A stretch of 64,000 bases of DNA from Hymenopus coronatus (Eukaryota > Arthropoda > Insecta > Mantodea > Hymenopodidae): assembly GCA_030762935.1 (NCBI GenBank), contig CM060890.1:151562129-151626128 (forward strand). Reading direction: 5' to 3'. Every line of letters starts with the position of its first letter. The stretch's first letter is position 1. Below the pieces are notes generated by a model. That model was not told where the DNA came from. It saw nothing but the letters and a program-made list of their open reading frames with translations, and ran no database searches. Shown here in pieces: positions 12,337 to 23,734 of this stretch. The translations under genes were made by a program, and so were the position numbers.

Positions 12337-13744
12337 CTCACACAGTACACTATCAGTGAGATACATGAACCAAACCTCTGGCAGTACACTATCAGTATGG
12401 AACATGAACCAAAACTCTCACAGCACACTATCAGTGAGGAACATGAACCAAACCTCTTGCAGTACACTATCAGTGAGATACATGAACCAAACCTCTGGCA
12501 GTACTCTATCAGTATGGAACATGAACCAAAACTCTCACAGTACACTATCAGTGTGGAACATGAACCAAACCTCTCACAGTACACTATCAGTGAGGAACAT
12601 GAACCAAAGCTCACACAGTACACTATCAGTGAGGAACAAGAACCAAAGCTCACACAGTACACTATCAGTGAGGAACATGAACCAAACCTCACACAGTACA
12701 CTATCAGTGAGGGAAATGAATCAAACGTCACACATTACACTATCAGTGAGGAACATGAACCAAACCTCACACAGTACAATATCAGTAAGGAACATGAACG
12801 AAACCCCACACAGTACACTATCAGTGAGGAACATGAAGCAAACCTCACAAAGTACACTATCAGTGAGGCACATGAACCAAACCTCACACAGTACACTATC
12901 AGTGAGGCACATGAACCAAACCTCACACAGTACACTATCAGTGAGGAACATGAACCAAACCTCACACATTACACTATCACTGAGGAACATGAACCATACC
13001 TCACACATTACACTATCAGTATGGAACATGAACAAACCTCTCGCAGTACACTATCAGTGAGGAACATGAACCTAACTTCACACAGTACACTATCAGTGAA
13101 GAACATGAACCAAACCTCTCGCAGTACACTATCAGTGAGATACATGAACCTAACTTCACACAGTACACTATCAGTGAAGAACATGAACCAAACCTCTCGC
13201 AGTACACTATCAGTGAGATACATGAACCAAACCTCTGGCAGTACTCTATCAGTATGGAACATGAACCAAAACTCTCACAGTACACTATCAGTGTGGAACA
13301 TGAACCAAACCTCTCACAGTACACTATCAGTGAGGAACATGAACCAAATCTCACACATTACCCTATGAGTGAGGAACATGAACCAAACCTCTCGCAGTAC
13401 ACTATCAGTGAGATACATGAACCAAACCTCTGGCAGTACTCTATCAGTATGGAACATGAACCAAAACTCTCACAGTACACTATCAGTGTGGAACATGAAC
13501 CAAACCTCTCACAGTACACTATCAGTGAGGAACATGAACCAAACCTCACACATTACCCTATGAGTGAGGAACATGAACCAAACCTCTCGCAGTACACTAT
13601 CAGTGAGATACATGAACCAAACCTCTGGCAGTACACTATCACTGAGATACATGACACAAACCTCTGGCAGTACACTATCAGTATGGAACATGAACCAAAC
13701 CTCACACAGCACACTGTCAGTGAAGAACATGAACCAAACCTCTC
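12337..13744. repeat. 39-bp minisatellite, right block (about 36 units)
   Basis: Same 39-bp family as 5541-6724, with more unit variants (ATACATG, TATGGAAC and CTCTCGCAG types) and short higher-order runs: 13185-13375 and 13380-13570 repeat the same order of variants. The array ends about 16 bp from the RECQL4 exon 6 donor at 13760. Read on the minus strand, the units encode RFGSCSSLIVYC, matching exon 6 RFGSCSSMIVYC. Confidence 0.95.
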
Positions 13745-13760
13745 AGACTTGAACACTTAC

Positions 13761-14060
13761 CTGAAGACATGTACGAATCAGAGCTGCCAATCTCTCACAT
13801 TCATCTCGTCGAGTGCAGTACACTATCATTGATGAACATGAACCAAATCTCTCTCCACGCATCAAGGAAATAAGAGCCTGGTCACGCAGCCGGTCTCGTG
13901 ATACAGACAGTACCAAATTATTAGGCAATGGAACGTCGGACACCACGCCAGCTTCTCCATCTGGTACACCAAGATGAGCTACTATACTAGAGCATGTTGC
14001 TTTGGTAGCAGTTGCGGTTAAACCCAGAATAGTATTTACGCCAAGCTTTTCCTTCAACAC
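13761..14060 (-). CDS. RECQL4: RECQL4 exon 6 (motifs III and IV)
   Basis: Exactly 100 codons, phase 0 at both ends: acceptor GTTTGTTGGCAG, donor GTAAGTG. It starts VLKEKLGVNTILGLTATAT, which contains helicase motif III (TAT) of superfamily 2, and ends IVYCTRRDECERLAALIRTC, the motif IV region that opens the second RecA-like lobe. The spacing and residues fit RECQL4 better than BLM, WRN or RECQ1/5. Bases 13816-13854, encoding RFGSCSSMIVYC, are the apparent source of the 39-bp minisatellite that begins 16 bp past the donor. Confidence 0.95.
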
Positions 14061-16172
14061 CTGCCAACAAACAAATGGAACATTACTACCATCCCATACA
14101 GGCACATGGCTTTCAAATCTACAACAGCTCCTAGCAAATTCCATAATAAACTACATCATGACTTGTGTTACAAGGGGAAATAAAATGTTTTTGCTCAAAA
14201 CAGTCTTCATTTCATGAAGATCATTTAAACCAATATGAATATAAGCAGATGTGAATATTAATGTAAATATATGTATATTTTAATGCTGTGTGATAGATGA
14301 TATAAACAGATTTATCCAATAAACATGTTTAGGTTACCAATGGATGTAAATAAATACAAACACAATAGTAGTTGTAAAGTCATATGGCATTTGCTTGAAA
14401 CGGTCACACAGAAATATATTACTTGAAACCAAATTGGCTATTCCCTTTTATTTTATTTAATAGACATTTTAAAATTATATTCAATATTTTATTAAAAATA
14501 TATGTTTTGGGATCTCCTGAACCAGAAACAACTTTTAAGAGGAAGAGGGAGAGGAATAAAATATCTTAGCTCAAAAATGGAAAGTTGATTAAATACCAAT
14601 CTTGGTATTGAAGTTCTGCAGCTCCTACCCTTTACATGAACAACAGGAAATACTTCGTCAATGTGCAAGTGCAAGCAGACTGAAGCCCCGCTGGAATTGT
14701 AATAGAGAGCATGTACAAGCAATAAGCAGAGAAGTCCTCACCATGTGATTAGCAACAACTTATTGTTTCATTACATACTATTGTACACAAGTCAGCTTGG
14801 AGACCGCATCTGTGCATCAGCATATTCCAAACTTCAACTTGAAATCAAGGAATGTAGGACAGAGCTATTTGTTCTTTCCACACATGCTTTGTATAACAGG
14901 ACCCAAGTTGGATAAGGAGAGTCACACTGATAGCCAGTATTTGAACCTAGAATCTCCCAGTTGCAACATGCTGATGACATTAAATTCATGATTGCTCAGT
15001 GGTTAGACCAAGCAGATGGAAACTGGGAGATGTTTGGCTCTACCTATAGGACAAAGCTAGATTTGGAAATGATGATATGTAATAACACACTGATTGCAGA
15101 GCAACAGAAATGTGTAGTGAAGCAAATACACTTGTGGCAGTCATGTTGATAAGCTGGACTCCCTGCATTCCGGCAATAAGTACAGTAGCTTCAATACCAG
15201 CATTTCCTTTAAGAAGTTGCAGTAAATTAGCCGAGGGCCTCCTCAAACAAACAAACAAACTTTCTTTGGTTGACAACACTGTGAAAAGACACTATACTAA
15301 AACTAGTGCCCACATAGGTTTTAGTGTCATTAAAGAATGCATGCGTGACAAGGACATCATGTAATATATACTAATCAGCAGTCACACTTTAGTTTACCAA
15401 TACATTAACCCTTCTATTATGGAGACATCTTATACACAACTCAACTTGTTGTTTCTTATGATGCTGTTATCACAAATAACATGTGTTTTTAGGAAATGGA
15501 ATGGGTAACTTATGGGATGACAGTTAAAGGTTTTTGGAAAGAAGTCAGGGCATAGAGATGCAAGAATTATTTCGAAGTCTGGCATGTTGATGTACCCAGA
15601 GAAGGATCTAGGCTAAGGGAGAGAGGTACATAATCACTTCCATTATATAATTGAGTCTGAAGTAACAAAGTTGTGGAGATATAAATTTATACTAAAAAAT
15701 GGCAGAATGTTAACAAGTGCTAAAAGGCACAAAATAAAAAGATAGCAGAACATATGGGGAGAGTAATAGAAAAATGCTTTAGAGAAATAAAGCAATATGA
15801 ATCTGTTATGACCTGCCATGCATAAATAACTAGTGTTAAAAAGAATGGTGGATTAAGGAATAAAATAGTAAACCAAAGTAATGTGTAAACAACTGTAAGA
15901 TTTTTGTATAGCATTATGGAGAAATAAAAAATTACAAATTTGTTTTTCCACACAAGCCGTGTGTAGTACAGGAGTTGGATAGGTAAAGTCAGAATGAAAA
16001 ATTCAATGCCATCGCTGGAATTTGAACCACGCATCTCCTGGTTGCTCAACATCCCAGCACGTCATTAAATACACAGAGAGTTACCTACCATTGGTGTAAG
16101 TAATCTCAAAAATGAGAGTGAGTTGAGGAATTGTTGCCATGGTGGGTGAGTGGTTAGAGCAGCTGTAGTTAC
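14061..16172. other. RECQL4 intron 5 with degenerate repeats
   Basis: No gene seen. About 14400-14660 is a degenerate minus-strand copy of the R repeat (the line AAATACCAATCTTGGTATT is its diagnostic segment). About 14855-15000 and 15955-16070 are minus-strand relics of the tRNA-derived SINE seen better at 20945-21062, and tRNA-like A-box heads on the plus strand occur near 14990 and 16133. Confidence 0.5.
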
Positions 16173-16445
16173 CTTGCAAATGAGAAGATATGAAGGACGG
16201 AAGTTATGGGACCACTGGGATACACAATGGGCCTCATCAATGCAAGCGAATGCTATGCCCCTCGACAGTTCTTTAAGAATGCTGCCAAAGCCTGTAGTCC
16301 TATCCCCAGAAACAACGGCTTCAGGAGACACCAGCAGCACATTTAAGGCACCACACTTTGCCATTTCTACCACCTTCTCGCGCTGCTTGGTCGTCTGGTT
16401 TGTGTGAAGACACGCCACCTTGAGGCAGCCAGCTACTCCTGACAC
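16173..16445 (-). CDS. RECQL4: RECQL4 exon 5 (DEAH box)
   Basis: 91 codons, phase 0 to phase 0, between acceptor ACCTGTTGCAG and donor GTAACTAC. It continues exon 4 as MEDQ|VSGVAGCLK and contains FACIDEAHCVSQWSHNFRP, the RecQ motif II (Walker B DEAH) with the RecQ-specific aromatic-rich loop that couples DNA binding to ATP hydrolysis. It ends YLLICK, followed in exon 6 by VLKEKLG. The first 138 bases with the acceptor are present three more times immediately upstream in gene order (16483-17009), so four equivalent acceptors exist; only this one leads to an intact reading frame. Confidence 0.95.
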
Positions 16446-17009
16446 CTGCAACAGGTAGCACAAAGCTCAACACGTCAATCACAGAAACAACGGCTTCAGG
16501 AGACACCAGCAGCACATTTAAGCCACCACACTTTGCCATTTCTACCACCTTCTCGCGCTGCTTGGTCGTCTGGTTTGTGTGAAGACACGCCACCTTGAGG
16601 CAGCCAGCTACTCCTGACACCTGCAACAGGTAGCACAAAGCTCAACACGTCAATCACAGAAACAACGGCTTCAGGAGACACCAGCAGCACATTTAAGCCA
16701 CCACACTTTGCCATTTCTACCACTTGCTCGCGCTGCTTGGTCGTCTGGTTTGTGTGAAGACACGCCACCTTGAGGCAGCCAGCTACTCCTGACACCTGCA
16801 ACAGGTAGCACAAAGCTCAACACGTCAATCACAGAAACAACGGCTTCAGGAGACACCAGCAGCACATTTAAGCCACCACACTTTGCCATTTCCACCACTT
16901 GCTCGCGCTGCTTGGTCGTCTGGTTTGTGTGAAGACACGCCACCTTGAGGCAGCCAGCTACTCCTGACACCTGCAACAGGTAGCACAAAGCTCAACACGT
17001 CAATCACAG
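16308..17009. repeat. Four tandem 175-bp copies of exon 5 start plus acceptor
   Basis: Unit length is 175 bp (period seen between 16321, 16496, 16671 and 16846). Each unit holds 138 bases of exon 5 coding sequence, the acceptor, and about 37 bases of intron. Copies differ by only a few bases in a graded way (GGCACC/GCCACC, CCACCTTC/CCACTTGC), so the expansion is young. 175 is not a multiple of three, so reading through or splicing into an upstream copy shifts frame. Confidence 0.95.
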
Positions 17010-17084
17010 TTAACCAACACCAACACTCAAACCATATTACCACGAAAATTAAATTTCAACTATTGTATGTGATATTAATTTGTT

Positions 17085-17700
17085 GAGTTGCTTATTTAAC
17101 ACTATTTTCAACCTCACAGGTCCAACTGTCATTGCTGGTTGCGTTTGCTTGAGTTCTCTTCTTTGGTGGCAAAATGATGAACTTCTTGACTAAGCTGTCT
17201 ACTGGAGGGATTTCAAAGTTTGTTAGATGATCTTTGTTTTTCCATATGAGGATGTTTTCCCAGTTCATTGTGGCCTGACATGGTCTTTAGCAATTTTGGA
17301 TTTCGATCTAGATTATGGTTTTCTTTCCAGAAGTGAAATGCTACTGCGGATTTATCTTCTTGTTTTAGTTTTAGGTTTCTAAAGTGCTCTTTGGATCTAA
17401 TGTTTAAACTTCTTTTGGTTTGTCCTATGTAGAACTTTTCACAATTTCTGCATTTAATTTGATATATTCCTGATCTATTTTCTGGTGGAATTTCATCTTT
17501 TATTTTTGAATTTAGCAACTTTATGACAGAAAATCTGTTTATTGGAGCCAGGGTGATGTTTTCTTCTTTGAAGATCTTTTTGAATATTTTAAATGCTCAT
17601 GGGTGGTAAGTGAATTTTTTAATGTGTTGATATTGTTTTTACCTGTTATTAGGAAAGTTATTTCTTTTATGGTTATTTTCTGCTTTGCTTTCTTTCAACT
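17085..17700 (-). mobile_element. Penelope-like element fragment, second family
   Basis: The minus strand encodes a GIY-YIG C-terminus: GIYQIKCRNCEKFYIGQTKR and a downstream AVAFHFWKENHN block, clearly homologous to copies A-F but only moderately similar. The frame is broken around 17265 and again upstream of 17518. Its 3' end near 17085-17120 (rc of TTAACACTATTTTCAACCTCACAGG) matches the plus-strand 3' end at 18925-19013. Confidence 0.85.
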
Positions 17701-18850
17701 ATTAATTATTTTGAACAAACATTTACTAAGTTTATGACCAACAAAGAGCCATTGTCACAAATCTACCTCTGTCTCATCCTCTCCCATTGGCCCAAGGTTG
17801 ACAAGAAAACAATTAGCTACAAATCCCAATGATTCACCAATAATATTTAATACCTTGCATATATCAGTGAGCAATGTTCCTCTCTGTACCTACAAAAACT
17901 CTGATACAGAGATTTCAGTCTAAATATAGGTTTTAAATAAAAAAGAAAAGCATTTTTATGAACAAGATCTGATGAACGGTATAACTAAAAAATGAGTTGG
18001 TTAAATACCAAACTCACTATCTTCCAAAGATGCACCCCACTCCAAACTGCCATTTACATGCAAGATTTCGGAATTTTCAATTTCCTCAAAAATGGCTTTA
18101 ATAATTATGATTAAACTACCATATATTAAATAAATTTACATGACCAAAAAAATGCATATCCTGAATTTTCTTGAAATAGCCTCTGATAGGTCTCTTTATT
18201 CTGGATGAGTTTTGCATAACTGCTGAACCATAAGTAGGAACAGCAAAATGGTTTTTTAATTCTTACAACATTTTCAGTGGGTTTTAGAGCAATAAAGTTA
18301 ATCTAAGAGACATATTTGCGATGCATTATTTTAAAAGTTTAATTATAAGTCAAAATTACTTAATATAGAAATTATTTTAAATACCAACATTTTATGTATC
18401 AAGTGATGAAAGCAAGCTTGTTAGTTTTACATAAACTATTAAGAATTATGATGTGGTTTTTACTTGCACATAAATTGCACTTCTATCAGTCACTATCAGT
18501 CCATTACATATTTACAAAGTGGACCACTGAGTCACACTTCAATGTCATGACTTGCAAATTTTCTTCACTTAGATTGCGTCTTCAGTCAGTAGGAATCTAA
18601 ATGTACTGTGAAAATAGTTGTTCACTGTCCACGTTGGAACATGGAATCTAAACTGCTGGTTTAGCAGCAGCTGCACATTCAGGCATATCTAATTTCATTG
18701 CCTGTACACTTTCAGAATTGTGACTCCATTCTAGAAGCAGCAGTTTTCACATGAACTTCATGAGATTAAAGTTTATTTTGTAGATGCAAGCCTACTTGCT
18801 TGTGCCTGAAGCAGGTGGTTGCCAGTTAACTGAAGTTCAACAGTATTGCC
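17701..18850. other. Intron sequence with a degenerate R repeat
   Basis: No gene seen. About 17930-18260 on the minus strand matches the R repeat (AAATACCAAACTC, TTTCTTGAAATAGCCTCTGA, GCATAACTGCTGAACC) with many changes. The rest is AT-rich sequence without a feature I can name. Confidence 0.45.
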
Positions 18851-18854
18851 TATG

Positions 18855-19013
18855 TTATATGTTTTATTAATTTGTTGAGTTGGTTTTTTAACACTACGTC
18901 ACTTACATTGTTATGTAAGGACCTGTGAGGTTGAAAATGAAAGCAACTAGTTCCTCATAACAATGTAAGTGACGTAGTGTTAAAAAACCAACTCAAAATT
19001 GATAAAACATATA
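18855..19013. repeat. Large inverted repeat of Penelope family-2 3' ends
   Basis: Left arm 18855-18915 and right arm 18956-19013 are near-perfect reverse complements (about 59 bp, slight length difference near the middle) around a 40-base loop. The right arm plus the loop (GACCTGTGAGGTTGAAAAT then AATGTAAGTGACGTAGTG) is the 3' end of the second Penelope family, and AAGTGAYGTAGTGTTA is conserved in the first family too. So two 3' ends of opposite orientation lie back to back here. Confidence 0.8.
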
Positions 19014-19108
19014 ATTTGACCGTCACTGTCACTAAATTCCTCCAAACATCAATTACCTATGTTACTAAATACCAACCAACTGCCAGAGCTTAGTTTTGAA
19101 ATTAAGTA

Positions 19109-20273
19109 CAAGGGTCGGCTGATAAGTCCCGGGCCTCACACAGATATGGCGTCACTAGGCCAGTTAGACAGCAGAATCGTATAGTTTCACTCTAGACTAG
19201 CTTGCATCCATAGTTACAGGTCAATGGCTTGTTTAGTTTTCGAATGACAACATTTTAAACTAGACAACTTTAGAGTTTTCCCGAAAATGGAAGATTTGCA
19301 AAAACGAGTAGTGATGAAATACTTACATTTGAAGCTTTAATACCTAACGAAATCAAGTAGGAAATCGACAGTACATTGAAAGACTCTGCCCCTTCATATT
19401 CAATGATTAAAAGATGGGTTGCAGAGTTTAAAATGGGACATATGAGCACTAGTGATGAGCCTCGCTCTGGACGCCCTGTAGAAGTGACAACTCCAGAGAT
19501 CATTGAAAAAATTCATTGTTTAGTGCTGGAAGACCGCAGATTAAAGTTTTTTGAGATAGCAGAGGCTGTAAACATAACAAAAGAACGTGCAGGTAATATT
19601 TTAAGTAATGTTTTGGGCTTTCACAAGGTCTATGCAAGATGGGTGCCACGTTTGTTGACATCTAATCAAAAGTTACAAAGAAAAACTATTTCTGTTAAGA
19701 ATGTTGAGCTCTACCATAGAAATCCCAGTGAATTTTTCAAACTGCTTATTACCATGGATGAAACTTGGATACATCACAAAACTCCAGAAAGTAAATCACA
19801 GTCAAAACAGTGGATTGTGCCAGGTGAACCAACTCCAAAAAAGGCAAAGGTCAATTTTGTCAGGTAACAAGGTTATGGCGAGTATTTTCTGGGATGCACA
19901 GGAAATTATTCTTATTGATTACTTGGAAAAGGGTAAAAGTATCACTGGTGACTAATGTGTGAATTAAAGTTGGAATTGCTTGAACATCCACCCTATTCGC
20001 CAGATCTAGCATCCAGTGACTACCACATGTTCCCAAACCTCAAACAATTTCTTGGAGGACGAAGATTTCACAACTATGAAGAGGTCATTGATACGGTAAA
20101 CAGCTATTTTGAGGACCTTGATAAATCACACTATAGATATGGATTAATTAAATTAGAACACTGATATGACAAATGTATTAGTCTTTCTGGAGATTATGTT
20201 GAGAAATAAGGCAAAAAAAAAAAATTTAAAATGCTGTTTTCATTGAGAGGTCTGCAACTTCAGCCGACCCTCG
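19109..20273 (+). mobile_element. Mariner element with inverted terminal repeats, defective
   Basis: Flanked by TA on both sides, with terminal inverted repeats CAAGGGTCGGCTGA and TCAGCCGACCCTCG. The plus strand encodes mariner transposase pieces: a helix-turn-helix and SDEPRSGRPVEV linker, WVPRLLT, TMDETWIHH (first catalytic Asp), YLEKGKSI, then HPPYSPDLASSDYHMFPNL (third catalytic Asp) and a normal C-terminus. An early stop lies near 19342 and the stretch carrying the second catalytic Asp (HDNA box) is deleted near 19955, with frame changes at 19866. It cannot be active on its own. Confidence 0.93.
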
Positions 20274-20944
20274 TATATCAATTATATATAAAAAAAAAAA
20301 AAAAGATAACTTAATTTTTTAATGAAATTTAAACTTTTGCCATATATTTTCAACAACTAAGAGACACTTAAGGTGATTAAATGTTTTTCTTTTTTTACTT
20401 AATTTGAATTTGCGCAGAAATTCAAGTGGTGAGTAGGGGAAAGGGAGAGGGGAGAATGGAAATCATAAACCAGTACCTAATTATGCGATCAGAGGTGATG
20501 CCAGTGGCAGTGCAACTGTTAACAATATAATCGAAAACATTTTCTATTTAGAAAAATGCCTAACATGACATAGCATTTTAAAAAGTTTTACCTAAATTAA
20601 GAATTTGAATTTGCGTGGAAATTCACAATTTAGCTGCAAGAGAGACAAAAAGGGGAATACAGAAATGCACGATATGTGTGAAAATGGCAGCAGCAGTTAC
20701 GATGATTGATAAGATTTCCTATTTAGTCAACATACCCAATATAGCACATTGTTGTAAAAGATATTGCACAGAAACTCAACATTGTGAGTGGGAGACAAAG
20801 AAGAACAGAAATTTACAGCTGTAGCTTAGCTGCAATGACGATGAATACCATTTTCATATTGTGGGTGGCAGAGAGAAACAGTATGTTCGTTCAGAGGGAG
20901 GGGGTTAATGTGACTAAACCTCCCACCATTGGCAACATCTCTAG

Positions 20945-21062
20945 TTTTAGATAGGTAGAGTCAGACTGAAAAATTCAATTCCATAGCCGGAATTTGAACC
21001 ACGGATCTCCCGGTCTCTAGTCGGTTGCTCTACCACTGAGCTACCATGGCAACATGCCGGCA
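20945..21062 (-). mobile_element. tRNA-derived SINE, head region
   Basis: On the minus strand the A box TAGCTCAGTGGTAGAGCA (21026-21043) and B box GGTTCAAATTCC (20989-21000) are intact, and the ends (CCATGG and CTATGG) can still pair as an acceptor stem. The anticodon arm does not form a proper five-pair stem. Related degenerate copies lie at 15955-16070 and 14855-15000, which argues for a SINE family and not a functional tRNA gene. Confidence 0.75.
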
Positions 21063-21444
21063 GAGCATTGAATTTCTCAACTGCCTTGCATGCTTCCCAG
21101 TAAACTACAATGTGATCTTGTAGACTCTTTTCTGCTCTCCCTAGAGGTAAAGACAGTAATTAACAGAGAAAGTTGACAATCTTGTTCTAATTTGAGACAC
21201 TTGAGATGTTATCAGAGTGCCTCAAGAGGAAATTAATAACTATTCACTATTGTTATTGCTCTTCAAGATGGTAATACACTAATATTGTTGTTGTCTGCTG
21301 CTTCCTCATAAAAATTAAAGTGCACATTTCACATGCAAGGACGCTACAAAATATGCAAATTCATGTTACACTTGATTTTGTCAGAGACAGACAATTCTTC
21401 TCATTGATCACTTCAAATAATATTTTTGGTAAATTCAGTAGATG

Positions 21445-22318
21445 CTAAACAATCGGATGTGTTCCATTCAGATGACTTTCTCTACATATCTGCAACAAAT
21501 TATTGTTAAAAAGCTTATGCCTCTATTTACTTCATGCTAATCAAGAAATAGTCTAATCACTTGCTTCCTTGTAAGTAGAAGCGAAATAAGGGACTACCAT
21601 AGGTTAAAGTGATAGTCAAAAGCTGGTTGCTATGTCAATGAAGTTCCCTTGTTTATATGGATCGGAGTTGACAAGTTCCTGTATGAGAAAAATATAAGTT
21701 TTTCATAGCAGAAACCAAAAAAAGGAATGTCTCAAAAACGACAAACTCCACAAAAAAAAATTATATAACATAAATTGTGTGTTTTAACGTGCTCTACATT
21801 TTTTGTGTAGTAAGTTTTTGTCCATCTCTTACGGTTTAGCAGTTATTAAAAATTCCATAAAATTCATCCAGAATAAACTACTCTTCAGAAGCTATTCCTA
21901 GAAAATTCAAGATATACATGTTATTTGTCAGGTAAATATGTTTGATATACAAAATTTTAATCAAAATCATTAGAGCCATTTTTGAGAAAATCAAAATTTT
22001 TGAAAAAAGTGCCATGTAAAGGGTGGTTGGGGGTTGTGGAATTTTTCTCAAAATCTTCGAGTCACATTCCTGGAAGTTACTAAACTTAAATACCAAGTTT
22101 CGTATTTTACTTTTACCAACACATACACACACACACACACACACGCACACACACACACACACACACACGGACGGATGGATGGACCTTTTTGTGAAAATGC
22201 TTTTTTTGGATATTGGTGACCCTAAAACATATATTTCTGGTGAAATCTCGGTATCGAATTTTTGGGTGGAGTGCAATACCTTCTCTATACACTATGTACA
22301 TAGTGCATAGAGAAAGTA
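21445..22318 (+). mobile_element. R repeat copy 1 (nonautonomous, about 0.85 kb)
   Basis: Member of a family with at least four long copies here. Landmarks in order: CCATTCASATGACTTTCTCTACA near the start, GTTGACAAATTCCTGTA, GCTCTACATTTTTTGTG, TTACGGTTTAGCAGTTA, TGTCAGGTAAATAT, a CA-dinucleotide run (22128-22168), GGTGAAATCTCGGTAT, then a palindromic end (CTATACACTATGTACATAGTG) followed by GAGAAAGTAA. Both ends carry CTTTCTCTAYA in inverted orientation, suggesting short terminal inverted repeats. It has no coding capacity that I can see. Confidence 0.8.
22128..22168. repeat. CA dinucleotide microsatellite within R repeat
   Basis: About 40 bases of CA with one CG interruption. The same site in R copies 2 (26124-26170, as GT followed by a G run) and 3 (32808-32846) also holds a CA/GT run, so the microsatellite is part of the element and not an independent origin. 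Confidence 0.95.
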
Positions 22319-22366
22319 AGAAGTTTATAAATGTAAAAAGAAGCTAGTAACAGTGAAGAATAACAC

Positions 22367-22457
22367 AAATATTAATATAAAAATAATAGTTGCAACAAAT
22401 CTTCTTCCAAAAGATAAGTGAAGATTTGTTGCAACTATTATTTTTATATTAATATTT
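22367..22457. repeat. Perfect inverted repeat, 38-bp arms
   Basis: 22367-22404 is the exact reverse complement of 22420-22457, with a 15-base loop. It lies between an R repeat end and a LINE tail. Perfect arms in AT-rich neutral sequence point to recent formation. Confidence 0.95.
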
Positions 22458-22469
22458 AAAGTAAAAAGT

Positions 22470-22860
22470 GTTCATTATGCACAAAAAAAGGTAATAAGAA
22501 TAATGGTAGGGGTAAGACGATCAGCTCACCGCAAACCGCTTTTCAAAATGTTTGGAAATTTACCATTAGCGTGTGAAAATACTCTAGTCATATTGTCCTT
22601 TGCAAAAATAACCAAGAAAAGTTGACAAAAAATTCAGATAGTCATAACAACAAATTATTTGCAGTCATTCCAAAAAGGTGTTTACTACAAAGGAATAGTT
22701 TTGTTTAAATCACTTCCCTCTTCTATAAAAGAATTGCAAATGAACAAAAACAAGTTTAGATCAGAATTAAAAAGATACCTTATTTCTCACACCTTCTATA
22801 CAGAGGAGGATTTCATTCAATCAAAACAAAAATAGTCCTAATGTAACATTGTAAATATAA
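22470..22860 (+). mobile_element. 3' end of a jockey/CR1-type LINE
   Basis: The plus strand reads KKVIRIMVGVRRSAHRKPLF, then SFQKGVYYKGIVLFKSLP and FRSELKRYL, typical of the extreme C-terminus of jockey/CR1-type reverse transcriptases. It matches in style the better copy at 62985-63625. One stop (near 22624) and truncation at the 5' side show it is a relic. Confidence 0.7.
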
Positions 22861-23252
22861 TATACATAAATATTCTTACAAATGTATGTGTATGAGTTGG
22901 GTTTTTTGAAACAGACTTGTAATTTAAATTATGCAAAACTGACACCTCCGAAAATTCATTATTTATAATGAATTTAGTTATAATTTGAAAAACAAATGCA
23001 GTAATATGTATGAATAAATGTAATGGTTGACATTTCTACATCCTAGAGTTTGGGCATAGAGTCTAATCTCATAATAGGACCTACAGATTGCAGAGTGTGT
23101 GTACATGCACCTGTGTGTACATGTATGTGTGTGCGTGTGCAACATTATGTCAGACCCAGAGACACAGTGGCAGTACAATATGTATGATTATCTGTGCATT
23201 TTCAACATGTATGTTAGTTAAAGCAGAATATTTTATAAGGAATTGATGTTAC

Positions 23253-23482
23253 CTGATCCTCCATGAGGGACACCAACGGAGAGACCACCAGTGTGATACA
23301 AGGACCCCTCTGTGAGAACAAGTACGCTGGAAGTTGATAACACAAACTTTTGCCAGCCCCAGTAGATAAAGTGACAAGTGTAGAAAGTCCAGACAGGATT
23401 CTCATAATGGCCAGCTCCTGTCCTGGTCGGAAACCATCATGTCCAAACATTTCCAGAGTTTCATACACTTCAGCTGGTGTAT
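23253..23482 (-). CDS. RECQL4: RECQL4 exon 4 (motifs 0, I and Ia)
   Basis: 230 coding bases, entered in phase 1 after exon 3 and left in phase 0: acceptor TATTTATTTTCAG, donor GTAACATC. The peptide has [14 protein letters not shown] (RecQ motif 0, which binds adenine through the Gln), [13 protein letters not shown] (motif I, Walker A) and [12 protein letters not shown] (motif Ia). LSTGAGKS with a preceding TLVTL is close to the RECQL4 version. Intron 3 upstream is about 10.6 kb and packed with R repeats and Penelope-like insertions. Confidence 0.95.
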
Positions 23483-23734
23483 CTGAAAATAAATATGAAA
23501 CTAGTGGCATAATAACATTTAAGGAAAGGTTTCAGTCATCACTTACAATTTTTGTTTAAACTGAAACCTTTTCTTAAATTTTGATAGCTTATCCAAATAC
23601 TATATGAAATAATTATAATAATTTGTATTTGGCATTTAGATCTTGTTACATGCTATGGATTTCATAATTATACAAGAGTTACACACTAATTATACAATTC
23701 AAATGTCATGTATTCCCTTACTGAACAAAAGGTA

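Noticed and set aside
13743..13760. Read-through of RECQL4 exon 6 into the minisatellite as a fusion protein
   Set aside because: After the donor the frame meets a stop within six codons, before the array.
12290..13832. ORFs of 60-320 codons across the right minisatellite block
   Set aside because: Same cause as the left block; only the exon 6 frame at 13761-14060 is a real gene.
20979..21050. Functional tRNA gene
   Set aside because: A and B boxes are good but the anticodon arm is poor and degenerate relatives are nearby, so it is a SINE head.
22113..22301. Cys-Val repeat ORFs over CA/GT runs (also at 25980-26254 and 32749-33071)
   Set aside because: Microsatellite translations.
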